Part shown: positions 10,603 through 20,380 of the stretch, one piece after another
Position numbering within the stretch: position 1 is the stretch's first letter
Layout: each line of letters starts with the position of its first letter
Assembly: GCF_029852145.1 (NCBI RefSeq)
Contig: NC_079969.1
Coordinates: 5,828,001-5,892,000 of the forward strand
DNA from: Microplitis mediator
Lineage: Eukaryota > Arthropoda > Insecta > Hymenoptera > Braconidae
Direction of reading: 5' to 3'
DNA: 64,000 nt
The notes under the pieces: generated by a model
Database searches by the model: none
What the model was told of the DNA's origin: nothing
Seen by the model: the letters and a program-made list of their open reading frames with translations, nothing else
Made by a program: the position numbers and the translations under genes

Positions 10603-13204
10603 TGTATATAATTCCTCAGTAGATTCAAAAGTTAAATTAGATTAACAACACGTAGTAAAGGTTAAGGTAAATACAAGTGCATATAAGAGTTGTAGTAGTT
10701 ACACGATCCAAATGCATACAAAGGTTAAGTCCCGTGGGTTTTTAACTCGCGATACGACTCCATGATGGCGTTGGTTCGTTTCAGAGGCCCCAAGAGTCCT
10801 ACCGACAAACTTGTACACTACGCGGCGTGTTGCTGTTAGTAAAATAGAATATTTTACGAAGTGTATATATGAAAGCTTGATTCTCTTTCGCGGCCAAGTT
10901 CGTGATGCTTGTCTAACCTCAACATACCTGGGTACACATACAAATACATATTTATATGCATGGATATATAGAGCAAGGTAGATACCTATATCGTTACCTT
11001 GAGCTCGGTGATGCGGAGCAACCAAAAGCCGCCTCTATAATGCATGAGATGCAGACGCGACCCTTCTCTGGTATGTATGATTGGCCATTTGCTTACCAAG
11101 CCAGCTTCTACATAGATAAAGTTGCTTGGTTCATTGGGTTTGCAAAAGCATCAACTTTTTTGCTTATTTTTTTTTTACTGGTCCTATTTTTTCACTGCAC
11201 TTAGACAGCAACCATATTTGCATAGAGTTTCCACATTTACTAAATGTTTAATAGAACAATGGGTATTACGGAATTATTTCAGAGAGGAGAAAATTTTTAT
11301 CAGCTTTTTATGATAAAAAATAGCCAGTAAATTAATTATGATTTTTTGTCATCATATTTTTGTAGTTTTATTATTTTTCATAAGTAAAAGTCAGCTGTCC
11401 TTCGAAAAATACTTTTAGAAAAAAAATATTCAAGTTTCGAGTACACAATACTAAATTTTGCTTCGAAATTATTTTCAAACGAACTGGAAATTTTTATACA
11501 TTTCAAATGTCAACTGTAACACAAATTAACTTGTGACTTTAAACCGGGTCTTGACATTATCTTCATCACACCCATTAATGGAAAGCTATAATTGCTATTT
11601 AGTTTTTCAATAGAGAAAACTGGACACGACCGCCGTGTTTCCATCCGTCACATAATTATCGTAAACGTCACATAATTCGAAGCATTGTACGATCGTACAT
11701 CCAATTTTGATTATGTGATGAAAAGTTACGATAAAATGAGTCTTGTACGGTCGTTGTACGATAATTTTCGATATGTTTGATTTTCATTCTTATCCGTGCG
11801 GGTTAACTTTCATTTACTACCCGCTCGACGCATGCAGCGCCCCACGAGTGCCCTATTACCTTACACAGTCCTATAGTAACATGCATATGTAATTTTTTTT
11901 GTAAATATTTTTCAAGAGTAAATTTATGTCCGAATTTTAAATGAAAATATTTTTGCATAAAAAAAATTTGAATTATGTAAATTTAGTCAAAAACTTAAAT
12001 TTCAAATTTTTTTTGAGCGTACGATAATTTTTTAGAAAACCCGATAATTTTACGGCACTGTTCCGATCAGACGAGCAAAAGTTTCTGGGTACACTGACAC
12101 GACGGCCCTCTCCCAAAAAGTATTTAAAGAAATATTTTAGCAAATTACTCAACTACGACAAAAATAATAATAGAGAAATATTAACCTTTATACAGGGAAA
12201 AATTTGCATTTTTTTTATAGGGAATAGAAATTTTTTCCATGTTAAAATAGGAGTCATATCTACGTTACAAAAAAATTTGACTATATTTTTTTGCGTGAGG
12301 GGGTATGTCACGATAAAAAAAAAAATAAAAAATTTTCTGATCATAACAAAACTGTTCTCTGATTATCGCGACACCTGTCAATTACTTAGAGCTCTGCTGG
12401 ATTAAGAATCCCATATAGTGATGACAGCTTCCCAACAGCAAATGTTCGCAAATAAATCGATACTCTAGTTATATAGCATTGGACTGTTGAACTAAATGGA
12501 TGTGACAAAACAACAGATCGTATAATAGGAATATATATATTTTTTTTCGATGTTTGTCAATTTTATCATCTTTTATTTTTAATGGTCATAAACATCAATC
12601 AGTATTATAATTTATAATTAACGCAACTCGAGCGTCAATACTTGAATGGATTTTACAGAAGTCTAATTTTTTATTTGTATATTATAGTCAGGCAATAGTA
12701 TTATGAATTCAGCTTAAATGTTTATTGAGTAGCATTTAAAAGTCACTAAAAATGCATCAGATACTTGAAATTCTAAAGTGGAATTAGTTTTTGGGAAAAT
12801 TCTTATGTAGAAGGAAACCCTAAATTACATCTCAAATCCAAGAAAATTTATTCGCCAGTTTTATAATGCCCTACTTAAGTAAATACTGCTATAAATGAAA
12901 AATATGAATGAATTATTTCAGATAACCAGTAAAATTCTCCACTTGCGAGAAAATGTCGCATTGGCCAATTATAACATTCAATGAAACCAATGATATAAGA
13001 ATACTTTTGACTGAAAAATTTCTGATAATTGTCAGGAGCTAATGGAGCGACCATTAGCTAAACGTTTTCTACTTTACTATGAAAACAATTATTTTGAACC
13101 CGCTAACCCAAGTCAAAATTTAAATCGTAGATTGAACGGACTAGACGTTGAAGACGTAAATTCAACTTTTGAAGACGTAAATAGTCGTGAAGCGTATTTT
13201 AGAC
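10603..13204. other. No gene seen; one mixed-composition stretch
   Basis: 10700-11110 and 11800-11870 are less A/T-rich (for example CCCGCTCGACGCATGCAGCG) and carry a 108-codon minus-strand frame (10699-11025) and an 82-codon plus frame with no recognisable domain. CTCTGGTATGT near 11068 looks like a 5' splice site but is unsupported. Confidence 0.45.
11656..11735. repeat. Short fold-back with perfect 12-bp centre
   Basis: ATCGTAAACGTCACATAATT (11658-11677) is inverted imperfectly as ATTATGTGATGAAAAGTTACGAT (11710-11732). Between them lies the perfect palindrome GTACGATCGTAC (11687-11698). Confidence 0.5.
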
Positions 13205-13566
13205 GTAGTTGACGTACGAAAACCTAAATAAGACTTACGTAATCGTAAATCGTAGATACAACCTTTCAAAACTTGCAATAAAACAATTTAACTATATCGG
13301 AAACATTTCATTGCCAAAAGACATGTCTAGCAGCTAGAAGACAAGAAATAAAAACTCTTAGCAGCTGCAGAAAAATATTTTGGGCCTAGCAGATGATAAC
13401 TCTACTGATGCCCAGTTTCTCGAGCTTTTTTGGGTCTGACAGATTACCTAGAAGCTTGTAGACAAAAATGTTCCGATATAGTTTAATTGTTTCATTGCGT
13501 TTTGAAAGGATGTATCTACGATTTACAACTACGCAAGTCGTATTTACGTTTTCGTACGTCAACTAC
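13205..13566. mobile_element. Fold-back element with 104-bp arms
   Basis: The left arm 13205-13308 (GTAGTTGACGTACGAAAAC ... CTATATCGGAAACATTT) is inverted at 13463-13566. The central 154 bp carries repeated TAGCAGCT and AGAAGAC blocks. Sequence to the left adds GACGTAAAT and AGACGTAG motifs of the kind seen in the element at 19186-19740, so the true ends may lie outside the arms. Confidence 0.7.
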
Positions 13567-13664
13567 TTCGTATCAATAGTGTAATCCAATTATCTATGCT
13601 TGGTATTACTATTTGTACTGATTAATTGATGTTTATTAATTTTTTTATCGATAAAAATTATTGG

Positions 13665-13741
13665 TCATTACTGGGGCTCGAACCTGGGTCCTTCTGCATA
13701 TCAGTTGAAGTTTGTACCACTCTGCCAACTCATGGATCCAA
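13665..13741 (-). repeat. tRNA-like SINE head
   Basis: On the minus strand there is an A box TGGCAGAGTGGTAC and a B box AGGTTCGAGCCCC, with an arm CTTCAACTGATATGCAGAAG between them. The acceptor stem does not pair, so this is a tRNA-derived repeat and not a gene. Confidence 0.5.
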
Positions 13742-15153
13742 TAGTAGCGAATGTTTAGGTCTATATATTTATCACAGAAATTTCAATAATATTAACAATG
13801 CAAATGATATTAATCGCGATGATTAATCCTCCATCTATATAGAGATTAAATACAAAATTTTAAGGTTAGAGTTTTTGGTATTTGAAACATGATCGATACT
13901 GATATCACTTTTAATAGTGCTGTCGACTAATCGCACTACTAATGATCGATACCAAAAACTTTTTTTGCTAAAGTCTAGAAGCTGACAATGATAAATTAAA
14001 TTGGGTTATAATAAAAAAAAATATGTTATGTGGAAATATCTCTCTTGAAACAGACGCTCTACAGTTGTGTCACAATATTAATTTTATAACTAAGCCCGCA
14101 AGAAATTTCATGACGAATTTGATTACCTCTAATTATGACATAGTACACTTTCAACCCTACTATAAAATATTAGGAATCAACAATCAAATATTGAACACCC
14201 AATTTTTGTATTTATTATTATGCAGTATAATACTTTTAATTTAAACAGATTGTGATCCTACAATTTATCAACATTTTTGTTTATTTTACATAAACCATCA
14301 ATATTCATTGTCATTTTACCGTACTATCCTGTACATTTTTTTAGCTAGTTTATTTTTATTTCATTTTTTCTTACGTTCGATCTCACTTATTTGTCTTTTT
14401 TTCATTTATTTGATTTTTTTTTCTTTGCCGTCCCAAAGATCTGAAGTTTGCCTGTATCTGACATCTCACTCCATCTTCGAATCTACTGCAATCACAAGTA
14501 AAGTGAGTGAAATAGAGAGAAAGATAAAGTAAGACGAACTCTACTTTTGCTGCGTCAGAAAAGTCTCCCAAGGGTGTCGTCATTTTCGTTTTCCTTCTCG
14601 TTGTCGTGACTCTTTACTGAATTAGATTGACGCAATTATCCGTTCAAATTGACAATTCACTTGAATAAATATCATTTGCTAAATTAAATATTTATAACAG
14701 TGTCACAAATCGTGTCAACTATTTTTAACCTTTTTTATTTCTTAAGTAAATAAATAAAAGCTTTTCAATATATCAGTTTCTTATTTTATTTATTTATCTT
14801 TAATTAACATCTGATATTTTATTTGTGAATTTTAGGCGGGTCCATTTTCTCCAAAAATTGAAATTTTCATTGTGTAGCTAAGCTATATTTAAGCCAAATA
14901 CTAATATGACGCCTTGAAAAATAGAACTACGCTAGTAAAAATATATGAGCATCCCCTCGTTGTTGCTAGACGCTAGCTTGCGAAATCAAGGCAGATCTAG
15001 GAATTGTGCGACACCTATGATTAAAAAATTGACGTTACTTACGCCTATGTACTGGTCTACGTCAATGTATGTTCATGTTTATAGTTAAGTCTGCAAAAAA
15101 ATAGGATTTTCTCCCACTATTTGGCTGTGATGAAGTGCATGACTTTGCACTAA

Positions 15154-15165
15154 CGCGCATGCGCA
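15154..15165. promoter_or_regulatory. NRF1/Ewg-like motif CGCGCATGCGCA
   Basis: The 12 bases match the YGCGCATGCGCR binding consensus known for NRF-1 and its fly homologue Erect wing, which usually sits near transcription starts. CpG-rich words are rare in this window. No exon or promoter element is recognisable beside it, so function is speculative. Confidence 0.3.
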
Positions 15166-15317
15166 GTAATGACTTGATTGTAGTAAAATTATGGAAGAAA
15201 AGCCCATTCGTTTGCAAACTTAACTATATATGATAGACTAAATAACCTCAAATTCGTTATTAAACATTACTAGTTCGGACAGTCATGTGAAAAATTAAAA
15301 ACACTAGGAAAATTTTT

Positions 15318-15421
15318 AACACCGCTACCGGTAGTATATTAACACCGTTTTCGAGGTTAAATTTAATGCCGATAATCTCATCACTAGGATAGAATGAACT
15401 TTCACAAGTTTTTTTTAACAG
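15318..15421 (+). repeat. GGTGTTAAA-family 3' fragment
   Basis: AACACCGTTTTCGAGGTTAA, ATTTAATGCCGATAATCTC and CACTAGGATAG..TTTTTTTTAACAG follow the same order as the right end of the full elements. It is more diverged than the other copies. Confidence 0.6.
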
Positions 15422-17118
15422 ATTTATTCTTTCTTAGTAAATTTCTTTTTCCGATATTATATGTAATTTTTCGAATAAGTTTGGATCTAGAGAACCTTTG
15501 ATCAAATTGCGATGTTATGTAATAGAAAATATAACCTACACAATAAATTTAAAAATTGAAAGTAATGACAATCTAGATTACAATGCTAACATCATAAATT
15601 TTACCGAAATTTTTCTACCGTGTAGTTATCAATTAACGTTACGTTATCAAAAAATAAAAAAATTTAATAACAATATAAAAATTTAACGTAAAAAATAAAA
15701 TAGAAATAACTCGACACGAAAATTTATGCTTATTTCATTTGGCAGCGAATTAGAATACAAATAAAAAAAAAAACAACAAAACTTCATGGGAATAGTAGAA
15801 AAATAATTGAAAAAAAAATTTTTTTTTTTTTTGCAACAAAAATAGGAAAAAATAAAAAAATATACACAAGGTAATTAGAAACGTAGAGATGAGATTTTTC
15901 ATATGGATGAATCACGTCGACGAAACTGAATTTTCACGAGAATTATTAAATGCACTTACTCCAATGGGAGCAAAAAAAATTTTTTTTTTCATAGCGAAAA
16001 AACAAAAAAAAATGTAAAAAGAAATGAATAGAAAACATGAAAATTCACGTGGTAAATAAACTAGTATTTTTTCATTATCATTATTATCATCGTTCTCTCT
16101 TTTGTCCGTTGTTATGATTATTTATTTTTTTTTTTCTAATAAAAAATATTTTTTTCAGTTTTTTTCCTAACAAAAATAGTCTTTTGTTTTTTGTGAACAT
16201 AAATCTCGGGGATTAAAATAAATCTTTTTAAATCCGATATACTCGTTACAGTGTCAGTGAAATGTGCTTAAGTATATCAGTTCACATGAAAATTTTTAAG
16301 GCTATTTTACCTTAATTAAAAAAAAATTCTAATATTATTAACATGATACATTACTGAGTAATTAGAGATTCAGGAATCATATAAAACTTTTTGAAATAAC
16401 TCTATACTATCAGGTTTTAATTATTATTGATGGTGGATTTATTAATGATGACTGACTTTTATTAAAAATAATACCATTATTTTTTTTATCTGCAGTGCAA
16501 AATTGTTATTATTATTTTTCTGGTATAGTTACAAATTAAAAATTTATGATTTGATTAAATTAGCAAAAATATTTCGTAACAGTTTTATTATGACTAAATT
16601 AATTTCATTATTTGTAAGCGTAAATATAATACGGAATTATATTTGTGTAAATGAAAATTTCATATGAATAATCCGTATATTTTATATATTAATTTTACTT
16701 TTTTTTTATAACCGGGCGTGAATGCACAAATGGGGGTTGACGAACTATGATGCTGTTATGGTAACAGGGAGCAACTGTATTATTTAATGAAACAATACTG
16801 ATTAAAAGAAAAATTTTAAAGCTGGTTGGCCGGCAAAACTTCCCGCTCATTTGGAGATCTTAAAAAATATTATTCATTTGATCTTCCTACATGGAAAGAA
16901 AACTATGGGAAGGGATGTACTTGAAAATCGGAACGTCTTTCGTGGAACGAAAATAAAAAGACGAAATGAAAAGTGAAAATCTACGGGTCTAGATTTCTGA
17001 AATGTCTCGCACGTCAGCCGATAACTGCAGGCCACCCCCGACTACCCCTTAAGTCACCTTCAGATTCAAATTACATAAATTATTTTCATTTTCGATTAGT
17101 GAAAAACGTTACGATCTT

Positions 17119-17299
17119 CAAGTGCATGGGAAGGGTTCCTACAATTTTATGAAATTTTTTCCGATACTATTATAGGAACTATGACCATAAATGATAGGAA
17201 CACTTCCTATAACATTATGGGTAGCATTCCTATTCTTATAGGAACAGTTCCTATAGGTATGATATGTATGTATATATAATGTATTATAGGAATGGTTCC
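17119..17299. repeat. Array of TTATAGGAAC/GTTCCTATAA dyads
   Basis: Alternating inverted words such as ATTATAGGAACTATG, TATAGGAACAGTTCCTATAG and ATTCCTATTCTTATAG. The same style continues at 17720-17900, so this is probably part of one larger element family. Confidence 0.55.
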
Positions 17300-17465
17300 T
17301 ACTCTCTAAAAACGTATTAGTGAAAATTACGTGACAATCACTATTTGGCAGTGAATAGTCACTTATTGCTCGTGAAAAGTATACCACTGTTTGAATTAGT
17401 GACAGATTTTTCACTAGTAAACAGTGAATAGTCACTATTTTCACTGTTTCAAATTTAAGAGAGTA
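17300..17465. mobile_element. CTCTCTAAA short inverted-repeat element
   Basis: The ends TACTCTCTAAA and TTTAAGAGAGTA give an element CTCTCTAAA...TTTAAGAGAG flanked by TA. The interior is built from CACTATT/AATAGTG and TTAGTGA words. Its left end matches the inverted right end of the element at 48515-48781 over the order TACTCTCTAAA..TTAGTGAAAA. It interrupts an array of TATAGGAAC-type repeats. Confidence 0.65.
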
Positions 17466-17471
17466 TAATTA

Positions 17472-17908
17472 TACACGGAAAGATTTGAACCCGACTGGTT
17501 ACTGTTCTGCACCCGATTCAGTACGGTGCTGGAAGTAAATGCTCGATTGTGGAGCAGCACCACACTGATTACTGTGCGGAACCTGACTGAGTGATGTGCG
17601 CATACGACTCAGTCAGGTCCCGCATAGTAATCAGTGTGGTGCTGCACCACAATCGAGCATTTTCTTCCAGCACCGTACTGAGTCGGGTGCAGAACAGTAA
17701 CCAGTCGGGTTCAAATCTTTATTATAGGAATGTTTCTCATAATTTATAGGGATGGTACTTATGGGAATCATTCCCATAATATTATAGAAATGGTTCCCAT
17801 AATGCTATTGAAATAGTTCTTCTACCATTATGGGAATCATTCCTATAATATTATGAGAACCATTCCCACAATGTATAGATAAAAATCCTATAATTTTCTT
17901 TCCGTGTA
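17472..17908. mobile_element. CACGGAAAG fold-back element with TATAGGAA arrays
   Basis: The ends are TACACGGAAAGA and TTTCTTTCCGTGTA, with TA at both sides. The interior right of the hairpin is an array of ATTATAGGAATG / CATTCCCATAAT dyads. A 242-bp hairpin has entered within about 8 bp of the left end. It belongs to the same terminal class as the elements at 1855, 19077 and 42751. Confidence 0.75.
17479..17720. repeat. Near-perfect 242-bp hairpin (arms about 114 bp)
   Basis: AAAGATTTGAACCCGACTGG at the left is exactly inverted at the right end. The complementarity continues with a handful of mismatches through GATTACTGTGCGG and CCTGACTGAG to a loop of about 12 bases near 17593-17604. It is clearly richer in G+C than its host. 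A transcript would form one long double-stranded stem. Confidence 0.85.
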
Positions 17909-19028
17909 TTAAATCAACTGATTCAACTTTGAAAAATAAATAAATTTAACAAACGGAATAAATTATTTAATGATCTAACGATAATTAAGTTTCAATGTTA
18001 AATTTAATTTAAATATATAGTTTTATTTAGTAAATAAATTCGACAAATACTCACAATCAGTAATTGCTCGATATAGTTAATGGATCTTTCGACAACTTAA
18101 TGAGAGAGTTAGAGTTAGTAAGTGGGCGAGTGGAAGTAAAGATAGAGGGAATGAACAAGAGAGAGAAAGAGTAAAACTGGATCTGTCTTTAATCTGCGAT
18201 TGAGAAACTCAAACTCAGATCTTGTCTTGTTCCTTTGACTTGGCTGAGTGCAAGTTCTATCACAGATAAGTTGAAGGACGAGAAGATTGTAGAGAGATGA
18301 AGATATAACTCGGCAAATCGTATTCGAACGTCTTGGGTCTAGAAAGGAGTCTAGCTTTAGTCTAGTTTTGGTACTAGGTCTTAGGTCCATCCACAAACGT
18401 AATAGCATTTGAAATCTTGCTACTTCTGTACTCTTTTACTGGGAATTTTTCAAGAATTCACAATTTCAACTTTTTTTTTTACTCAATGAGCTATTGATCG
18501 TTACCAATAATTCTTTCGCTACATCTTTGTCTATGAGCTTGAACCTCTTGTACCTTTTACTTTATTTTTTACAATCTTTTATTTTCACCATTTATTTTTA
18601 TCCTTTCGTTTTACGCTCGTTTCCTTTGCTATCACATTCACTAGGATGCCTTTTATTTTTAAACGACCCTACGATATATCAATTCAATTGTTGCCACTTT
18701 ACGTCCGATATAATTTAACCTCAATAATTTCATTTTATATAATTATCCATTTTTATGTTTCAAGTTAATCGGACTTTGTACATAAGTAAATTCATATTTT
18801 GTTATAGAAACCGATCGTAGTTAATTTTCGCCATATGTACACCGTTTTATCTCCGCTTCTTTTGCAGTGTACGGTCTGTCATCATAAAAGATAACTATAC
18901 TAAGCAAGTAGCTAAGTTCAGCTAAAGTATCGATATTTACAGTCATCCTGATAAAATTATTCTGTACATGCAGCAATCATTTAATAATTTTTGATCGACT
19001 TTTAATAAATTTTGTTGTATTATTACTA
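17909..19028. other. No gene seen; purine/pyrimidine asymmetric stretch
   Basis: 18100-18360 is purine-rich and more complex, with a 97-codon minus frame and no domain recognised. 18500-18660 is pyrimidine-rich. Confidence 0.5.
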
Positions 19029-19185
19029 CACTGTAAAGAATCGGGAGTGAATTCGGATCTAATTTTAATCCGTGTCTACACGGAAAAAAAATTCCAATTA
19101 CATTTACGATGCTAACATCGTAATTTTTCCTATTGATTATTGTAGTGGTGGACTATACCTTTAAAATCATAATTTTTACGATGTA

Positions 19186-19740
19186 CCCGAGTCGGAATAT
19201 TAGACGTAAATTGAACGTTTTCAACGTTTTGAACGTAAATTGAACGTTTTGGACATTAAAAACTCAATTTGACAGCTTTCAACTTTTTCAAAACGTAGAT
19301 TGGAGTATTATTAATCGAAAATGTAACTAAAACCTATTTAGACTTACAATAAGAAAACATAAGCATACCAATAAATTTTTTTCGTTGATTTTGTACTCCT
19401 GGATTTATAATCACGTCAATTCTGTAAAATTTTGTCGTCCACCTCTCTGGCTCTTAAATAAAAAATTCGTATTTTGAAAAAAAATTTTTTTCAGTTTCAT
19501 ACTTCTATCTTCAACACTATATATTTATACCTGTTCATATATTATGATATTAAGGTTATGAAAATTGTGATTACAAATATTGAAATAAATTAATTAATGT
19601 TATCATTAAACTAAAATCATAACTCATGAAATTACCAATTTTTTATGAACCAAAATACAAAACAATCGTTCAATCAATTAATTTAATTTACGTTTGAAGC
19701 GTTAAGAACGTTCAACTTACGTCTAATATTTCGACTCAGG
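19186..19740. mobile_element. CCCGAGTCGGAATATT fold-back element, nested
   Basis: The ends CCCGAGTCGGAATATTAGAC and GTCTAATATTTCGACTCAGG are flanked by TA on both sides (19184-19185, 19741-19742). Arms continue with GTAAATTGAACGTT against AACGTTCAACTTAC. 555 bp, no coding frame. GACGTAAA words recall the fold-back at 13205-13566. Confidence 0.8.
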
Positions 19741-19883
19741 TAGCATTGAAAATTTCATTAAAGAAATAATACTTCAGAAAAATAATACAAAGTCTTCAGC
19801 TCTTTAGTATAAATTACGATGTAAGCATCGTAAAATTTGATGTTGTAGAAATTTTGAATAAAAGTATATAATAATAATCGTTC

Positions 19884-19963
19884 GGGTGTTGGATTCGAAC
19901 ACGAGAACTTATGAGTGTGAACTGATCGACGTCTTGGACCACTCGGTCACAGAAGGGCTCACA
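19884..19963 (-). repeat. tRNA-like repeat (class II type)
   Basis: On the minus strand there is an A box TGACCGAGTGGTCC and a B box GTGTTCGAATCC, with an extended variable region between them, as in Ser/Leu tRNAs. The acceptor does not close. It lies inside the element at 19077-20489 and is best read as a SINE insertion. Confidence 0.5.
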
Positions 19964-20260
19964 AGTACAGATAGTTTTTAAGATCCATATAAACGATATA
20001 AATAAACAGCCGTAAGTCACGAAAACTCCTCTTGCGGTAAACACAGTAACTATTTAAAAATTACGATGTAACATCGTAATTTTTATAACTTACATCGTAT
20101 TATAACAGAGGCAGCACTGTGATATTTATTTTATTCAAAAGTAAATAGAAAGATTAATATAGGAATAAATATAGTTTTTGAATTGTAATTTGTTGAATGA
20201 TTTTGAATCGGAAAAGTCTTTATTAAAATTCCGATGTTAAATAGTAAAAAATGTAACTTA

Positions 20261-20380
20261 CCCATACGAAAAAATATATATCCGGGAATATATGCCGGCA
20301 AAATAGCATACATACGACAATACTAACGATATAAACCGGATATATACTATTTTGCCGTTATGTATATTTTTTTGTATAGG
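20261..20380. mobile_element. CCATACGAAAAAATATAT fold-back, 120 bp
   Basis: CCCATACGAAAAAATATATA at the left is inverted as TATATTTTTTTGTATAGG at the right, with TA on both sides. The inner blocks CGGCAAAATAG/CTATTTTGCCG also pair. A partial copy sits at 2638-2690. Confidence 0.65.

Larger units (their letters stand above)
13742..17118. other. No gene seen
   Basis: Apart from the NRF1-like motif and a repeat fragment listed separately, this holds A- and T-runs (15780-16190) and short frames. 16730-17060 is somewhat more mixed, without a recognisable feature. Confidence 0.5.

Noticed and set aside
10699..11025. 108-codon minus-strand open frame as a gene
   Set aside because: No recognisable domain, irregular composition, overlapping plus-strand frames and no start or splice context.
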